From Mycobacterium sp. 3519A (GTDB lineage Bacteria > Actinomycetota > Actinomycetes > Mycobacteriales > Mycobacteriaceae), in assembly GCF_900240945.1 (NCBI RefSeq), contig NZ_OESG01000014.1:2090015-2154014 (forward strand): a stretch of 64,000 nucleotides of DNA, given 5' to 3'. The notes under the pieces were generated by a model that was not told the DNA's origin, ran no database searches, and saw only the letters and a list, made by a program, of their open reading frames with translations. This document shows positions 34,528 through 42,279 of the stretch, piece after piece. Position 1 is the first letter of the stretch. The number at the start of each line of letters is the position of its first letter. Made by a program: the position numbers and the translations under genes.

Positions 34528-34615
34528 TGTCAAGGATCAGCCGAAGTAGGTGTAAAGCATCAGCCGAAACACTGTCAGGCATCACCCGACATAGAAATGT
34601 CAGCCATCAACCGAG
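34528..34615 (+). repeat. Right-end array of the outer IS: four 18-bp repeats
   Basis: TGTCAAGGATCAGCCGAA (34528), TGTAAAGCATCAGCCGAA (34551), TGTCAGGCATCACCCGAC (34573) and TGTCAGCCATCAACCGAG (34598), 22-25 bases apart. The conserved core is TGTCA-N3-ATCA-N-CCGA. The first copy also starts with the TTGACA-like complement that may act as a promoter for the transposase. Confidence 0.85.
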
Positions 34616-34623
34616 GTAATACA

Positions 34624-34639
34624 TCAGAAGGGGTGCCCC
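34624..34639. repeat. 16-bp direct repeat, right copy
   Basis: TCAGAAGGGGTGCCCC, identical to 32123-32138. Bases 34634-34639 belong to the tRNA-Arg 3' end (acceptor stem and discriminator), so this is the original copy and the left one the duplicate. Confidence 0.8.
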
Positions 34640-34706
34640 CGGCAGGATTCGAACCTGCGACACCGGCTTTAGGAGAGCCGTGCTCTATCCCCTGAGCTAC
34701 GAGGGC
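34634..34706 (-). tRNA. tRNA-Arg (anticodon CCT)
   Basis: Read on the minus strand, the gene begins GCCCTCGTAGCTCAGGGGAT and ends in CGGGGGC plus discriminator A. The acceptor stem pairs GCCCTCG with CGGGGGC (one T-G wobble). The anticodon stem CGGCT/AGCCG holds the loop CTCCTAA, so the anticodon is CCT for AGG codons. The T arm is GCAGG-TTCGAAT-CCTGC. CCA is not encoded in full (A followed by CCCC). A mobile element abuts its 3' side eleven bases beyond the gene, so natural termination or 3' trailer sequence has been displaced. Confidence 0.96.
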
Positions 34707-34834
34707 GTGACCCGCTCGGAGCTTACCGGTTGCGGTTTGTCACGCCCGCACAGCGCGGCCAAAGCGAGGTGCCCGCGCACCGTCGCCCACTTCGGGTAGC
34801 GCGCCCGCACCCAGCACGCGAACGCCTTGATCAC
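34697..34834 (-). CDS. Small ORF, resembles the start of DUF3349 proteins
   Basis: A 45-codon frame whose GTG overlaps the stop of the ANTAR-like gene (GTGA) and whose TAG lies inside the 5' end of tRNA-Arg. The product has FACWVRARYPKWATVRGHLA followed by LAALCG, which recalls the first half of mycobacterial DUF3349 proteins (WLRxxYPxGxPxxxxxxLLALL). It could be a short paralogue or a truncated one. Overlap with a tRNA gene makes it doubtful but worth recording. Confidence 0.4.
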   Translation of the reverse strand: MIKAFACWVRARYPKWATVRGHLALAALCGRDKPQPVSSERVTPS

Positions 34835-35091
34835 GGCGCCACCTTCTCCAGCAGCGCACCCCACTCGTAGCGGGCGGCCGCCGTCGCGTCGTCGTCACCC
34901 GGCGCATCCTGGGCCAGCGCCACCAACGCCGCCGCGATCGACAACGTCGGCACCCAGTGCCGCTTCGACGCGCTGACGATCTCCTCCAATGCGGCGTCGA
35001 CCGAGCAGCGCCGAAATGCGATCAGCACGCCCTCGGCGCGCGCGAGAGTCCTGACATCGTCCATGACGGACTGCGGGTTTCCCGCCAGCAC
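34831..35091 (-). CDS. ANTAR-like small protein
   Basis: An 86-residue protein from GTG 35091, or 77 residues from ATG 35064. The segment VRTLARAEGVLIAFRRCSVD followed by AALEEIVSASKRHWVPTLSI and AAALVALAQ has the length and hydrophobic pattern of an ANTAR three-helix domain, here without a sensor domain. If so it may be an RNA-binding antiterminator relative. It starts 19 bases after the F420-type oxidoreductase stop and overlaps the small ORF downstream. Confidence 0.6.
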   Translation of the reverse strand: MLAGNPQSVMDDVRTLARAEGVLIAFRRCSVDAALEEIVSASKRHWVPTLSIAAALVALAQDAPGDDDATAAARYEWGALLEKVAP

Positions 35092-35109
35092 ACGATCAAA
35101 ACATGCGGT

Positions 35110-35934
35110 TCAGCGCAGTTCCGCGATGACCTTCGCGAACACCTCCACATGCGGCGCCTGCACGATGATGTAGCTGATTCCGTAGTCGTCGCGGTAGCTG
35201 CGGATCCGGTCGGCCATGTCCTGCGTCGACCCGGACAGCACACCCGGGTGCCGCAGCAACTCCTCGTCACTCAGATGCGGCAGGAACTGGCGGGGAATCT
35301 TCAAATCCGGCATGCCCGACTCGTCGATCGGCATCGCGATGATGGCCAGGTTCAACTCGAGCGTGTCGAACCGCTCCGGCGCGGCGTTGCGGACGAAGCC
35401 GATCCGTTCGGCCAGCGGGTCGTCAGACTCGGTCGCCGCCCGGTCGCCGCCGGTGAGGCCGAGGATGTCGGCCTGCTTCGCGGCAATGGTTAGCACCCGA
35501 TCACCGTTGCCCGCAATCAAGATCGGCACATCGGGCAGGTGCTCGCGCATGTACTCGATGACGTGCTGCATGTGGTCGACCCGCTGGCGCGCGCTCGGAT
35601 ACGGCAGCTCGGCAGCCTCGAACTCCTCGCGCACATATCCGGTGCCGAGCCCCAGCTCGAACCGGCCCTCGGTGAGGTCGCGCAGCGCACCGACGTCGCG
35701 GGCCAGCAGCGCCGGCTTGTAGAAGCCCGCGTTGAGGACGAACGTGCCAAACCGCAGCGCGCTGGTGACGGCGGCGGCCGACATCAGCACCGGAAACGGC
35801 GCGGGCGCACCGAGGTGATCCGGCACGTGCAGCACGTCGTAACCCAGCTCCTCGGCGAGGCGGGCGGCGTCCTGAACCTTCGCCCGCGTCCTGGCGTCGT
35901 GCAGTCCGAGACCGAACCGGAAGTCGTTGACCAT
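35110..35934 (-). CDS. LLM-class F420-dependent oxidoreductase
   Basis: A 274-residue luciferase-like TIM-barrel enzyme. The start ATG 35934 gives MVNDFRFGLGLHDARTRAKV; the longer frame has no fitting homologous sequence. Family blocks are ELGYDVLHVPDHLGAPAPFP, LRFGTFVLNAGFYKPALLAR, LTEGRFELGLGTGYVREEFE and PILIAGNGDRVLTIAAKQAD. These support the mycobacterial F420 branch rather than a flavin monooxygenase, although the cofactor cannot be proven from sequence. Substrate unknown. Confidence 0.88.
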   Translation of the reverse strand: MVNDFRFGLGLHDARTRAKVQDAARLAEELGYDVLHVPDHLGAPAPFPVLMSAAAVTSALRFGTFVLNAGFYKPALLARDVGALRDLTEGRFELGLGTGYVREEFEAAELPYPSARQRVDHMQHVIEYMREHLPDVPILIAGNGDRVLTIAAKQADILGLTGGDRAATESDDPLAERIGFVRNAAPERFDTLELNLAIIAMPIDESGMPDLKIPRQFLPHLSDEELLRHPGVLSGSTQDMADRIRSYRDDYGISYIIVQAPHVEVFAKVIAELR

Positions 35935-36090
35935 GCGTCGATGTAAGCAGCCGCCGACGATGTTTGGCCAGCGCCGCCAGTGGGCAATACAGATCCGCCG
36001 ACCTTGACCCCCGAGGTCCACAGCAGAAGGACTTACCGCCCGATCCGGCCCGTCGTGAGATATCCGACGGGCCGGATCAATATTTTGACC

Positions 36091-37182
36091 ATGGCCACTC
36101 ATCCCACTTTTGGCGTCGAAGAAGAGTTTCTCCTCGTCGACCCGGCGACCGGTGCACCTGTCGCCGCGAACGAAGCCGTCGCCGGCCACGCCGCCGAGCG
36201 CCGCGTCAAGTTGCAACTCGAGCTGACCAGCTGTCAGGTCGAGACCACCAGCGAAGTCGTCAGCGACAGTGGCGAACTACTGCACGAGCTGACCCGGTTG
36301 CGGCGCATCGCCGCCGAGGCCGCGGAAGCCGCCGGAGCGCAACTGCTCGCCGCCGCCCTGCCTCCGACACGACCGCACGGTTTCCCGATCACCGACACCC
36401 CGCGGTACCGCGAGATCGCTGCGAAGTTCGGCCGCATCGCCGAAGAGGGCATCTGCGGCGCCCACGTGCACGTCGCCGTGCCGAGCCGAGAGCTCGCGAT
36501 CAGGGTGACCAATCGGCTGCGCCCGTGGCTGCCGTTGTTGCTCGCGCTGACCGCGAATTCGGCGGTGTACCGCGACGCCGACACCGGCTACGCAAGCTGG
36601 CGCAGCATCGTGTGGGCGCGCTGGCCAAGTGCCGGGCCGCCTCCGCATTTCGATTCCATCGACGAGTACGACGCGATGGTGGGGATGCTGCGGCGAGCCG
36701 GGGCGGTGCTGGACGACGGCATGGTCTATTGGGACGTGCGGCCGTCGGCCAAGTTCCCGACCGTCGAGGTGCGTGTCGCCGACGTTCCCGCGACGGTGGG
36801 CGAAACGGTGTTGCTGGCCAGCCTGATTCGGGCTGCGGTGATGACGGCGCTGACCGCCGAACGACGCGGTGATCCGACTGCGCCGCTGAGTCCGGAGGCG
36901 CTGAAGGTCGCCTACTGGAAGTCGGCCCGCGACGGCCTGGACGGGCAGGCGATCGATCTGCTCGAGAGCCACGCTCCGATGCCGGCCCGAAAGTTGTTGC
37001 AGCACATGGTCGAACACGTCCGGCCGGCGCTGGAAGACGTCGGCGACTACCAGACGGTGGTATCTGCGTTGGCGCGACTGGACGACGAAGGCAACGGCGC
37101 GATACGGCAACGACGGGCATGGAACCGGCGACACGACGCGAAGGACGTCGTCGCCGAATTGGCCGCCGCCACATTGTCTTAG
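36091..37182 (+). CDS. Carboxylate-amine ligase, YbdK/glutamate-cysteine ligase type 2
   Basis: A 363-residue protein of the GCS2 family. [20 protein letters not shown] has the Glu cluster of the ATP-metal site; [40 protein letters not shown] and [20 protein letters not shown] are family blocks. These enzymes join an amino group to the gamma-carboxyl of glutamate or a similar acid. Mycobacteria use GshA/MshC-type systems for thiols, so the real product is open. ATG 36091 chosen as the family start. Stops overlap with convergent rskA. Confidence 0.9.
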   Translation: MATHPTFGVEEEFLLVDPATGAPVAANEAVAGHAAERRVKLQLELTSCQVETTSEVVSDSGELLHELTRLRRIAAEAAEAAGAQLLAAALPPTRPHGFPITDTPRYREIAAKFGRIAEEGICGAHVHVAVPSRELAIRVTNRLRPWLPLLLALTANSAVYRDADTGYASWRSIVWARWPSAGPPPHFDSIDEYDAMVGMLRRAGAVLDDGMVYWDVRPSAKFPTVEVRVADVPATVGETVLLASLIRAAVMTALTAERRGDPTAPLSPEALKVAYWKSARDGLDGQAIDLLESHAPMPARKLLQHMVEHVRPALEDVGDYQTVVSALARLDDEGNGAIRQRRAWNRRHDAKDVVAELAAATLS

Positions 37183-37892
37183 GTCAACATCAGCTTGGCG
37201 AACGGCGCACCGGTGGGCTGAGCCGAACCGCCGGGCGGCTCAACCGTGAACGCCAGCATCTGCGAATCGCCGAGATCGGGCAGCACCGCCGTCGTCGACG
37301 GCGCCACATTCTCGGCGGCCATCGTCCCCGCCGACTTCGGCCCCTTGTTGTCGATCAGCCACATCTGATACACCGTCCCAGGCTTCGGCGGAGCGACGTT
37401 GTTCATCACCAGCACACCGGCGTTCTTGTCGCGGGAGAACACGACGGTCGCTGTTCCCCCGCCGGGAATCTGGCCGGACACCGTCCGCACATCCGGTGCG
37501 GCGAACACCTGCTCCGCCGTCGACGGTGTCGGTGTCGGCTGTAGCGCGATCCCGACCCCCAGCGCACCGAGGCCGATGAGCACCGCGGCCGCCGCGGCCA
37601 ACCCGACGGTCTGCCATCGCCTGAGCCGCCGATTCATGCTGCGCACCGGATCACCGGTGACCTCGGTCAGCAGGCGTGCACGCAACTGGTCGGGTGGTTC
37701 GACGGCGGTGCCTGCCGACACCGCAGCCATGGCCTCCCTGACGGCGCGGACCTCTTCGGCGAACGCCGCCGCGACCTCCGGGGTAGCGGCCGCGAGCCGC
37801 TGCTCGATGTCGGCAAGCTCGGCATCGGACACCGCGTGCAACGCATACGGCGTCGCCAGCGCGATCAGGTCAGGATCAGTCGGCTCTGTCAT
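37179..37892 (-). CDS. rskA: Anti-sigma-K factor RskA
   Basis: A 237-residue single-pass membrane anti-sigma factor. The cytoplasmic N-terminal domain has [20 protein letters not shown] and [20 protein letters not shown], which bind SigK. The membrane segment is at about 93-114 ([20 protein letters not shown]), and the extracytoplasmic RskA domain ends [20 protein letters not shown]. It holds SigK at the membrane until regulated proteolysis. The start ATG overlaps the sigK stop (ATGA), as expected for the sigK-rskA pair. Confidence 0.93.
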   Translation of the reverse strand: MTEPTDPDLIALATPYALHAVSDAELADIEQRLAAATPEVAAAFAEEVRAVREAMAAVSAGTAVEPPDQLRARLLTEVTGDPVRSMNRRLRRWQTVGLAAAAAVLIGLGALGVGIALQPTPTPSTAEQVFAAPDVRTVSGQIPGGGTATVVFSRDKNAGVLVMNNVAPPKPGTVYQMWLIDNKGPKSAGTMAAENVAPSTTAVLPDLGDSQMLAFTVEPPGGSAQPTGAPFAKLMLT

Positions 37893-38452
37893 GCCAGCCC
37901 CAGACACTTGCGCAGACTGCGGATGCCGTCGCGCATCCGCGACTTGATCGTCGCCAGATTGGCCGACAATCGTTCCGACACTTGGACATACGTCAATCCG
38001 TTGTAGTACGCGAGCTGAATGCACTCGCGCTGCGCATCCGTCAGCGAGTCCAGGCAGTCGGCCACCTGGCGCCGCTCGTCGAGCAGGATCACCGAATCCG
38101 CCACCTGGTCCGACGGCGGATCGACGTTCGCTGCGCCGTAGCGCGACTCGCGCTGACTGGCCGCCTGCTCCGACCGGACCCGATCCACCGCGCGCCGGTG
38201 CGCTAACGTCAGCAACCACGCCAGCGGCGACCCGGCGGCCGGGTCGTAACTGTCGGCGGTGCGCCACACCTGCAGATAGATCTCCTGCGTGGTCTCCTCG
38301 CTGTACCCGGGATCCCGCAGCACACGGGTGACCAGGCCGAACACCCTGGCCCGGGTGCGGTCGTAGAACGTGGCGAACGCATCGACGTCTCGGCGAGCCA
38401 CCTGGTGCAGCAACGCGTCGAGTTCGGTGGTCACGAGCGGTAGCCTAGCCAT
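37889..38452 (-). CDS. sigK: ECF sigma factor SigK
   Basis: A 187-residue ECF sigma factor. Region 2 has [20 protein letters not shown] then [20 protein letters not shown] and [20 protein letters not shown]; region 4 has [20 protein letters not shown] and [20 protein letters not shown]. The match to M. tuberculosis SigK includes [14 protein letters not shown] 38452 gives the same length as that protein; GTG 38470, which overlaps the upstream stop, is the alternative. In other mycobacteria SigK drives the antigens MPT70/MPT83. Confidence 0.93.
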   Translation of the reverse strand: MARLPLVTTELDALLHQVARRDVDAFATFYDRTRARVFGLVTRVLRDPGYSEETTQEIYLQVWRTADSYDPAAGSPLAWLLTLAHRRAVDRVRSEQAASQRESRYGAANVDPPSDQVADSVILLDERRQVADCLDSLTDAQRECIQLAYYNGLTYVQVSERLSANLATIKSRMRDGIRSLRKCLGLA

Positions 38453-38466
38453 CGGCCCCAATGTCG

Positions 38467-39222
38467 TCACGATATTCGGGGTTTGGCTGTGCTTGATGCG
38501 AAATCAGCCGAGCCGTAATGATTTTCGTATGCCCGCACGGGCGGTACTCCTCGCAGCCGAAGGATCATGGTCTGGACGCGAAAGCCCAAGGCGCCCATCA
38601 ACGGAGCCAGCGGCGCAGCCACCTGCAGCCACAACAGCATGCCAACGCCGGCGCGACGCCTGCCGCCCCGCAGGGTCGCAACAAAAGCGGGCTGATTCTC
38701 GCGGTGCAGCGAAATCCTCACGTCGAGTTCGTCGTCCGGCAGCGGTGCGCTGACGAGGTAGTAGCCGTCGGCGTCGTTGAACGGAGAAGCGCGGACCTTC
38801 TTCCGCACCATCGCGGCTTGTTCGGGTGGCAGCAAATACGCGTGCCTGCTGCCGGCGATGTGTTGCACCTCGGCGACGACGTGGCGCACCGCGCCGTTCG
38901 CGTCGTGACACCAGTACAGGGTCAGCGGATTGAACGCGTACCCGAGCACGCGGGCCTGCATCACCGCGGTGATCCTTCCACCGCGCGAGTCGATGCCGTG
39001 TGTGGCAAGGAAGCTGTCGACGCGCTGACGCAACGAATCGTCGGGCGCGCCGTCGAGATGATCGGTTGCCAGGAATCGCGCAAACGGCCGAAGCCACCGC
39101 GGCAACCGCGGCAGGTCATCGATGTCGACATACCAGTAGTAGCCGTGGTGCTCGAAGTAGTGATGCGTCGGCGCACGGCGCAAATGAGTGACCCGGGTCC
39201 GGTACAGCGCCGGCGGCGACAT
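38467..39222 (-). CDS. DUF1365 protein (Rv0448c-like), sigK operon
   Basis: A 251-residue DUF1365 protein. MSPPALYRTRVTHLRRAPTH starts after a GGAGAG ribosome site at ATG 39222. Family blocks are RGGRITAVMQARVLGYAFNP, LTLYWCHDANGAVRHVVAEV, and KVRASPFNDADGYYLVSAPL. In M. tuberculosis a DUF1365 gene (Rv0448c) is also just upstream of sigK, so this is a conserved part of the SigK locus. Biochemical role is unsettled. Its stop overlaps the possible GTG start of sigK. Intervening genes known in M. tuberculosis (Rv0446c, ufaA1) are missing here. Confidence 0.88.
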   Translation of the reverse strand: MSPPALYRTRVTHLRRAPTHHYFEHHGYYWYVDIDDLPRLPRWLRPFARFLATDHLDGAPDDSLRQRVDSFLATHGIDSRGGRITAVMQARVLGYAFNPLTLYWCHDANGAVRHVVAEVQHIAGSRHAYLLPPEQAAMVRKKVRASPFNDADGYYLVSAPLPDDELDVRISLHRENQPAFVATLRGGRRRAGVGMLLWLQVAAPLAPLMGALGFRVQTMILRLRGVPPVRAYENHYGSADFASSTAKPRIS

Positions 39223-39238
39223 GCTCTCCACGCCAGGT

Positions 39239-39266
39239 ATTCGGAACCGCACGGCGCGCGGATTGG
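39239..39266 (-). promoter_or_regulatory. Candidate SigK-type promoter
   Basis: On the minus strand, CCAATC (39261-39266) and CCGAAT (39239-39244) are 16 bases apart and end 16 bases before the DUF1365 start. The -10 matches the SigK consensus CCGAAT exactly; the -35 matches CCATCC at four of six positions. It would make the sigK locus autoregulated, as known in M. tuberculosis. Confidence 0.55.
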
Positions 39267-39280
39267 TGCGATACGTTCCC

Positions 39281-40903
39281 GTGGTGCCTTCGACGTTTTT
39301 CCGTGGCGGGACCATCTGGACCGGTGTGAGCGGCGAGACCACCGACGCGCTGCTGGTCACCGACGGCGTGGTGCGAGCCATCGGCGACGCTGCGCACCCC
39401 CAGGCCGGCGGGGCCGAGGAGATCGACCTCGACGGCGGGTTTTTGATGCCGTCATTTGGCGACGGGCATGCGCACCCGCTGCCGGGCGGCCTCGAGGCGG
39501 TGGGCCCGCAGGTGCGACCGTGCCAGACGGTCGACGAGATCGTGGCCGAGGTGAAGCGCTACGCCGCCGACCATCCCGACGAGGAGTGGATCGTCGGCGC
39601 CTCGTATGAGAGCAGCATGGCGCCCGGCGGGCTTTTCGACGCGCGCTGGCTGGACGCCGCGGTGCCCGACCGGCCCGTCGTGCTGCGCGCGTGGGACTAC
39701 CACACGGTGTGGTGCAACAGTGTTGCGCTGCAGCGGGCAGGCATCACCACGGACACACCTGATCCGGTGCTCGGCGAGATCCCGCGCCGCGATGACGGCA
39801 CGCCACTGGGCACGCTGCGCGAGTGGGGGGCTGTGGACCTCGTGCACAAGATCGTGCCCGCCCGCGACCCCGCGGTCCGTGTAGGCGCGCTGCAAACCGC
39901 CGCCCGCTACTACCAGGAGCGCGGCGTGACCTGGGTGCAGGACGCCTGGGTCGAACCCGCCGACGTCGACACCTATCTGGACGCCGCCCGACAGGACGCG
40001 CTCGAAATCCGGTTCAACCTCGGCCTGTACGCGGATCCGCGCTACTTCGACACGCAACTCGACCACTTCGTCGACGCCCGCCGTCGCGTGCAGGAGGCGG
40101 CCTCGCCGTTGCTGACCGCCAACACGGTCAAGTTCTTCGCCGACGGGGTGATCGAGAACGAAACCGGGGCGCTGCTGGCGCCGTATTGCGGCACGTTGCA
40201 CGGCCACGGAGGGCAGGAGCGGAGCGACCCGGGAAACAACAGGGGCATGCAGGTGTGGGAGAACCTTGCCGACGCCGCCCGCGCGGTCGACGAACGCGGT
40301 TTCCAGATTCACATCCACGCGATCGGCGACGCCGCCGCGCGCCAGGCGCTCGACGCCATCGAACACGTCGTCGCCGTCAACGGGCCGAAAGACCGGCGGC
40401 CGGTGATCGCGCACGCGCAACTGGTCGACGATGCCGACCTGAAACGCTTTGCCGCCCTTGGCGTGATCCCCAACATGCAACCGCTGTGGGCGCAGCTCGA
40501 CCCGCTGATGGTGGAACTGACCATCCCGCGGCTGGGACCCGACCGCAGCGACAAGCAGTACCGCATGCAGAGTCTCTACGAGTCGGGGGCACCGCTGGCG
40601 TTCGGCTCGGACTGGCCGGTGTCCTCGGGCGCGCCGTTGGACGGCATCGCGGTCGCCGTGTCGCGCGGCGGCTGGACACCGCAGGAGATCATCACCGTCG
40701 AACGCGCGCTCAGCGCCTACACGGCGGGAGTCGCGAAACAGGCGTTCGCCGAAGGACGTTGGGGCACGATCACTCCCGGTGCGAGCGCCGATCTGGTGTG
40801 GTTGGACTCCGATCCGCGCACGACGCCACCGGACGGTCTGGCCGATGTCGGCATCCGGGCTACATATCTGTCAGGTCGGTCGGTCTACTCGGCCACGGGT
40901 TGA
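39281..40903 (+). CDS. Amidohydrolase family protein, YtcJ/NfdA type
   Basis: A 540-residue metal-dependent amidohydrolase 3 family enzyme. Metal and active-site motifs occur in order: MPSFGDGHAHPLPGG (HxH), FQIHIHAIGDAAARQALDAI, VIAHAQLVDD and LAFGSDWPVSSGAPLDGIAV (late Asp). Start GTG 39281 or 39284, giving VPSTFFRGGTIWTGVSGETT. This group hydrolyses N-acyl or formamide bonds. It is followed eleven bases later by an amino-acid permease, suggesting uptake and hydrolysis of one substrate. Its promoter would overlap the divergent sigK-locus promoter. Confidence 0.9.
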   Translation: MVPSTFFRGGTIWTGVSGETTDALLVTDGVVRAIGDAAHPQAGGAEEIDLDGGFLMPSFGDGHAHPLPGGLEAVGPQVRPCQTVDEIVAEVKRYAADHPDEEWIVGASYESSMAPGGLFDARWLDAAVPDRPVVLRAWDYHTVWCNSVALQRAGITTDTPDPVLGEIPRRDDGTPLGTLREWGAVDLVHKIVPARDPAVRVGALQTAARYYQERGVTWVQDAWVEPADVDTYLDAARQDALEIRFNLGLYADPRYFDTQLDHFVDARRRVQEAASPLLTANTVKFFADGVIENETGALLAPYCGTLHGHGGQERSDPGNNRGMQVWENLADAARAVDERGFQIHIHAIGDAAARQALDAIEHVVAVNGPKDRRPVIAHAQLVDDADLKRFAALGVIPNMQPLWAQLDPLMVELTIPRLGPDRSDKQYRMQSLYESGAPLAFGSDWPVSSGAPLDGIAVAVSRGGWTPQEIITVERALSAYTAGVAKQAFAEGRWGTITPGASADLVWLDSDPRTTPPDGLADVGIRATYLSGRSVYSATG

Positions 40904-40914
40904 AAGGGATTACC

Positions 40915-42279
40915 ATGTCGACAGCGTCGTCGGATACCCCAGCCGTCGCCCCGCCGGGCGAAGGCCACCTGCGTCGAGTTCTCGGCGTACCGTCGCTAGT
41001 CCTGTTCGGATTGGTGTACATCGTCCCGCTGACGGTGTTCACCACCTACGGGATCGTCGTCCAGGAAAGCGGTGGCCGACTTCCGGTTTCCTACCTGGTG
41101 ACCCTGGCGGCCATGGTATTCACCGCTCGGTCGTACGCCAGGATGGCCGCCGCGTACCCGGTGGCCGGTTCGACATACGCGTACACCCAGCGCACGTTCG
41201 GGGCCCCGATCGGCTTCCTGGCCGGGTGGTCGTTGCTGCTGGACTACCTGCTGCTGCCGATGCTGAACTATCTGGTCATCGGCATCTACCTCAACGCCGC
41301 GATCCCCGCCATCCCGGCGTGGGTGTTCGTCCTCCTGATGATCGTCATCGTCACGGTGCTCAACATCCTCGGCATCGTCTCGGTGGCGCGGGCCAACTTC
41401 CTGATCATCGCACTGCAGACGGTCTTCATCGTGGTGTTCCTGGTGCTCGCCTTCGTCACGTTGTCGCACAGCGGCACAGTCAATCTGGGGGGCCCGTTCG
41501 CCGGCGACGGCACCGCACCCGGGCTACAACCGGTGCTCGCGGGCGCCGCCATTCTGTGTCTGTCGTTCCTTGGTTTCGACGCGGTGTCGACACTGGCCGA
41601 AGAGGCCAACGAGCCGAGGCGAAGCGTGCCGCGCGCGATCATGATCGCCACCGTCACCGCAGGCCTGCTCTTCGTCCTGCTGTCGTACGTCTCGCAGTTG
41701 GTGTTCCCGTCCAATCAGTTCGCCGACGTCGACTCCGGGTCTCTCGACGTGATGGAAACCGCGGGCGGCCAGTTCTTGTCGACGTTCTTCACCGCGGCCT
41801 ACGTCGCCGGCGCGCTGGGCTCGGCGATCACCTCGCAGGCCTCGGTGGCCAGGATCCTGTACGCGATGGGCCGCGATGGCATCCTGCCGCGGCGGGTGTT
41901 CGGGCACATCCCGCCACGGTTCACTACCCCGACCTACGCGATTCTAGTGGTGTCGGTGGTTTCGCTCGCCGCCATCTGGGCTCAACTGGACGCGCTCGCT
42001 TCCATCGTCAGCTTTGGTGCGCTGGTGGCCTTTTCGGCGGTCAACCTCACCGTCATCAAGCATTACTTCGTCGACGCAGGCGACCGTGGTGGTGGCGGTT
42101 TCGTCAACAACCTTGTGTTGCCGCTGATCGGTTTCGGCCTGACCGTGTGGCTGTGGACCAGCCTGTCGAATTATTCGCTTGTGTTCGGCTTGTGTTGGTT
42201 CGCGGTCGGGTTCCTGTGGCTGTTGTGGATGACGCGCGGCTTCCAGCGGCCCACGCCGGTGCTCGCGTTGGAGGAGTGA
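40915..42279 (+). CDS. APC-superfamily amino acid permease
   Basis: A 454-residue integral membrane protein with about twelve membrane helices. VPSLVLFGLVYIVPLTVFTT, ARMAAAYPVAGSTYAYTQRT and DAVSTLAEEANEPRRSVPRA are typical of the APA branch of the APC family (helix 1, helix 3 and helix 6 regions). It exchanges or imports amino acids, amines or related compounds by proton or substrate coupling. GAAAGGG precedes the ATG by six bases. It is in one transcription unit with the amidohydrolase. Convergent with no gap to the serine hydrolase. Confidence 0.9.
   Translation: MSTASSDTPAVAPPGEGHLRRVLGVPSLVLFGLVYIVPLTVFTTYGIVVQESGGRLPVSYLVTLAAMVFTARSYARMAAAYPVAGSTYAYTQRTFGAPIGFLAGWSLLLDYLLLPMLNYLVIGIYLNAAIPAIPAWVFVLLMIVIVTVLNILGIVSVARANFLIIALQTVFIVVFLVLAFVTLSHSGTVNLGGPFAGDGTAPGLQPVLAGAAILCLSFLGFDAVSTLAEEANEPRRSVPRAIMIATVTAGLLFVLLSYVSQLVFPSNQFADVDSGSLDVMETAGGQFLSTFFTAAYVAGALGSAITSQASVARILYAMGRDGILPRRVFGHIPPRFTTPTYAILVVSVVSLAAIWAQLDALASIVSFGALVAFSAVNLTVIKHYFVDAGDRGGGGFVNNLVLPLIGFGLTVWLWTSLSNYSLVFGLCWFAVGFLWLLWMTRGFQRPTPVLALEE

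Larger units (their letters stand above)
32139..34623 (-). mobile_element. Outer IS481-like element, interrupted by a second IS
   Basis: The element starts TGTTGAGCTTCGGTTGAT and its other end, read in reverse, starts TGTATTACCTCGGTTGAT. Removing the inner element and one 6-bp duplication leaves about 1,368 bp with one DDE transposase gene. Its ends hold arrays of an 18-bp motif, two copies on the left and four on the right. It is flanked by a 16-bp direct repeat at the 3' end of tRNA-Arg(CCT). Because the inner IS sits just upstream of the transposase start codon, the gene is cut off from its own right-end promoter region and may be silent. Confidence 0.82.

Noticed and set aside
34528..34615. 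CRISPR array
   Set aside because: The four 18-bp repeats are imperfect, spacers are only 4-7 bases, and they coincide with the end of an IS. No cas genes are present.
32139..34623. Integrative element with att sites at tRNA-Arg
   Set aside because: There is no tyrosine or serine integrase, and the content is just two DDE transposase genes with IS-type ends; the 16-mers are better read as a target duplication.
38452..38470. GTG 38470 as the sigK start
   Set aside because: It overlaps the upstream stop and remains possible, but ATG 38452 gives the same N-terminal length as M. tuberculosis SigK.
39823..40914. Upstream extension of the permease frame over the amidohydrolase gene
   Set aside because: The extension is Arg-rich shadow sequence; the permease proper starts at ATG 40915 behind GAAAGGG.
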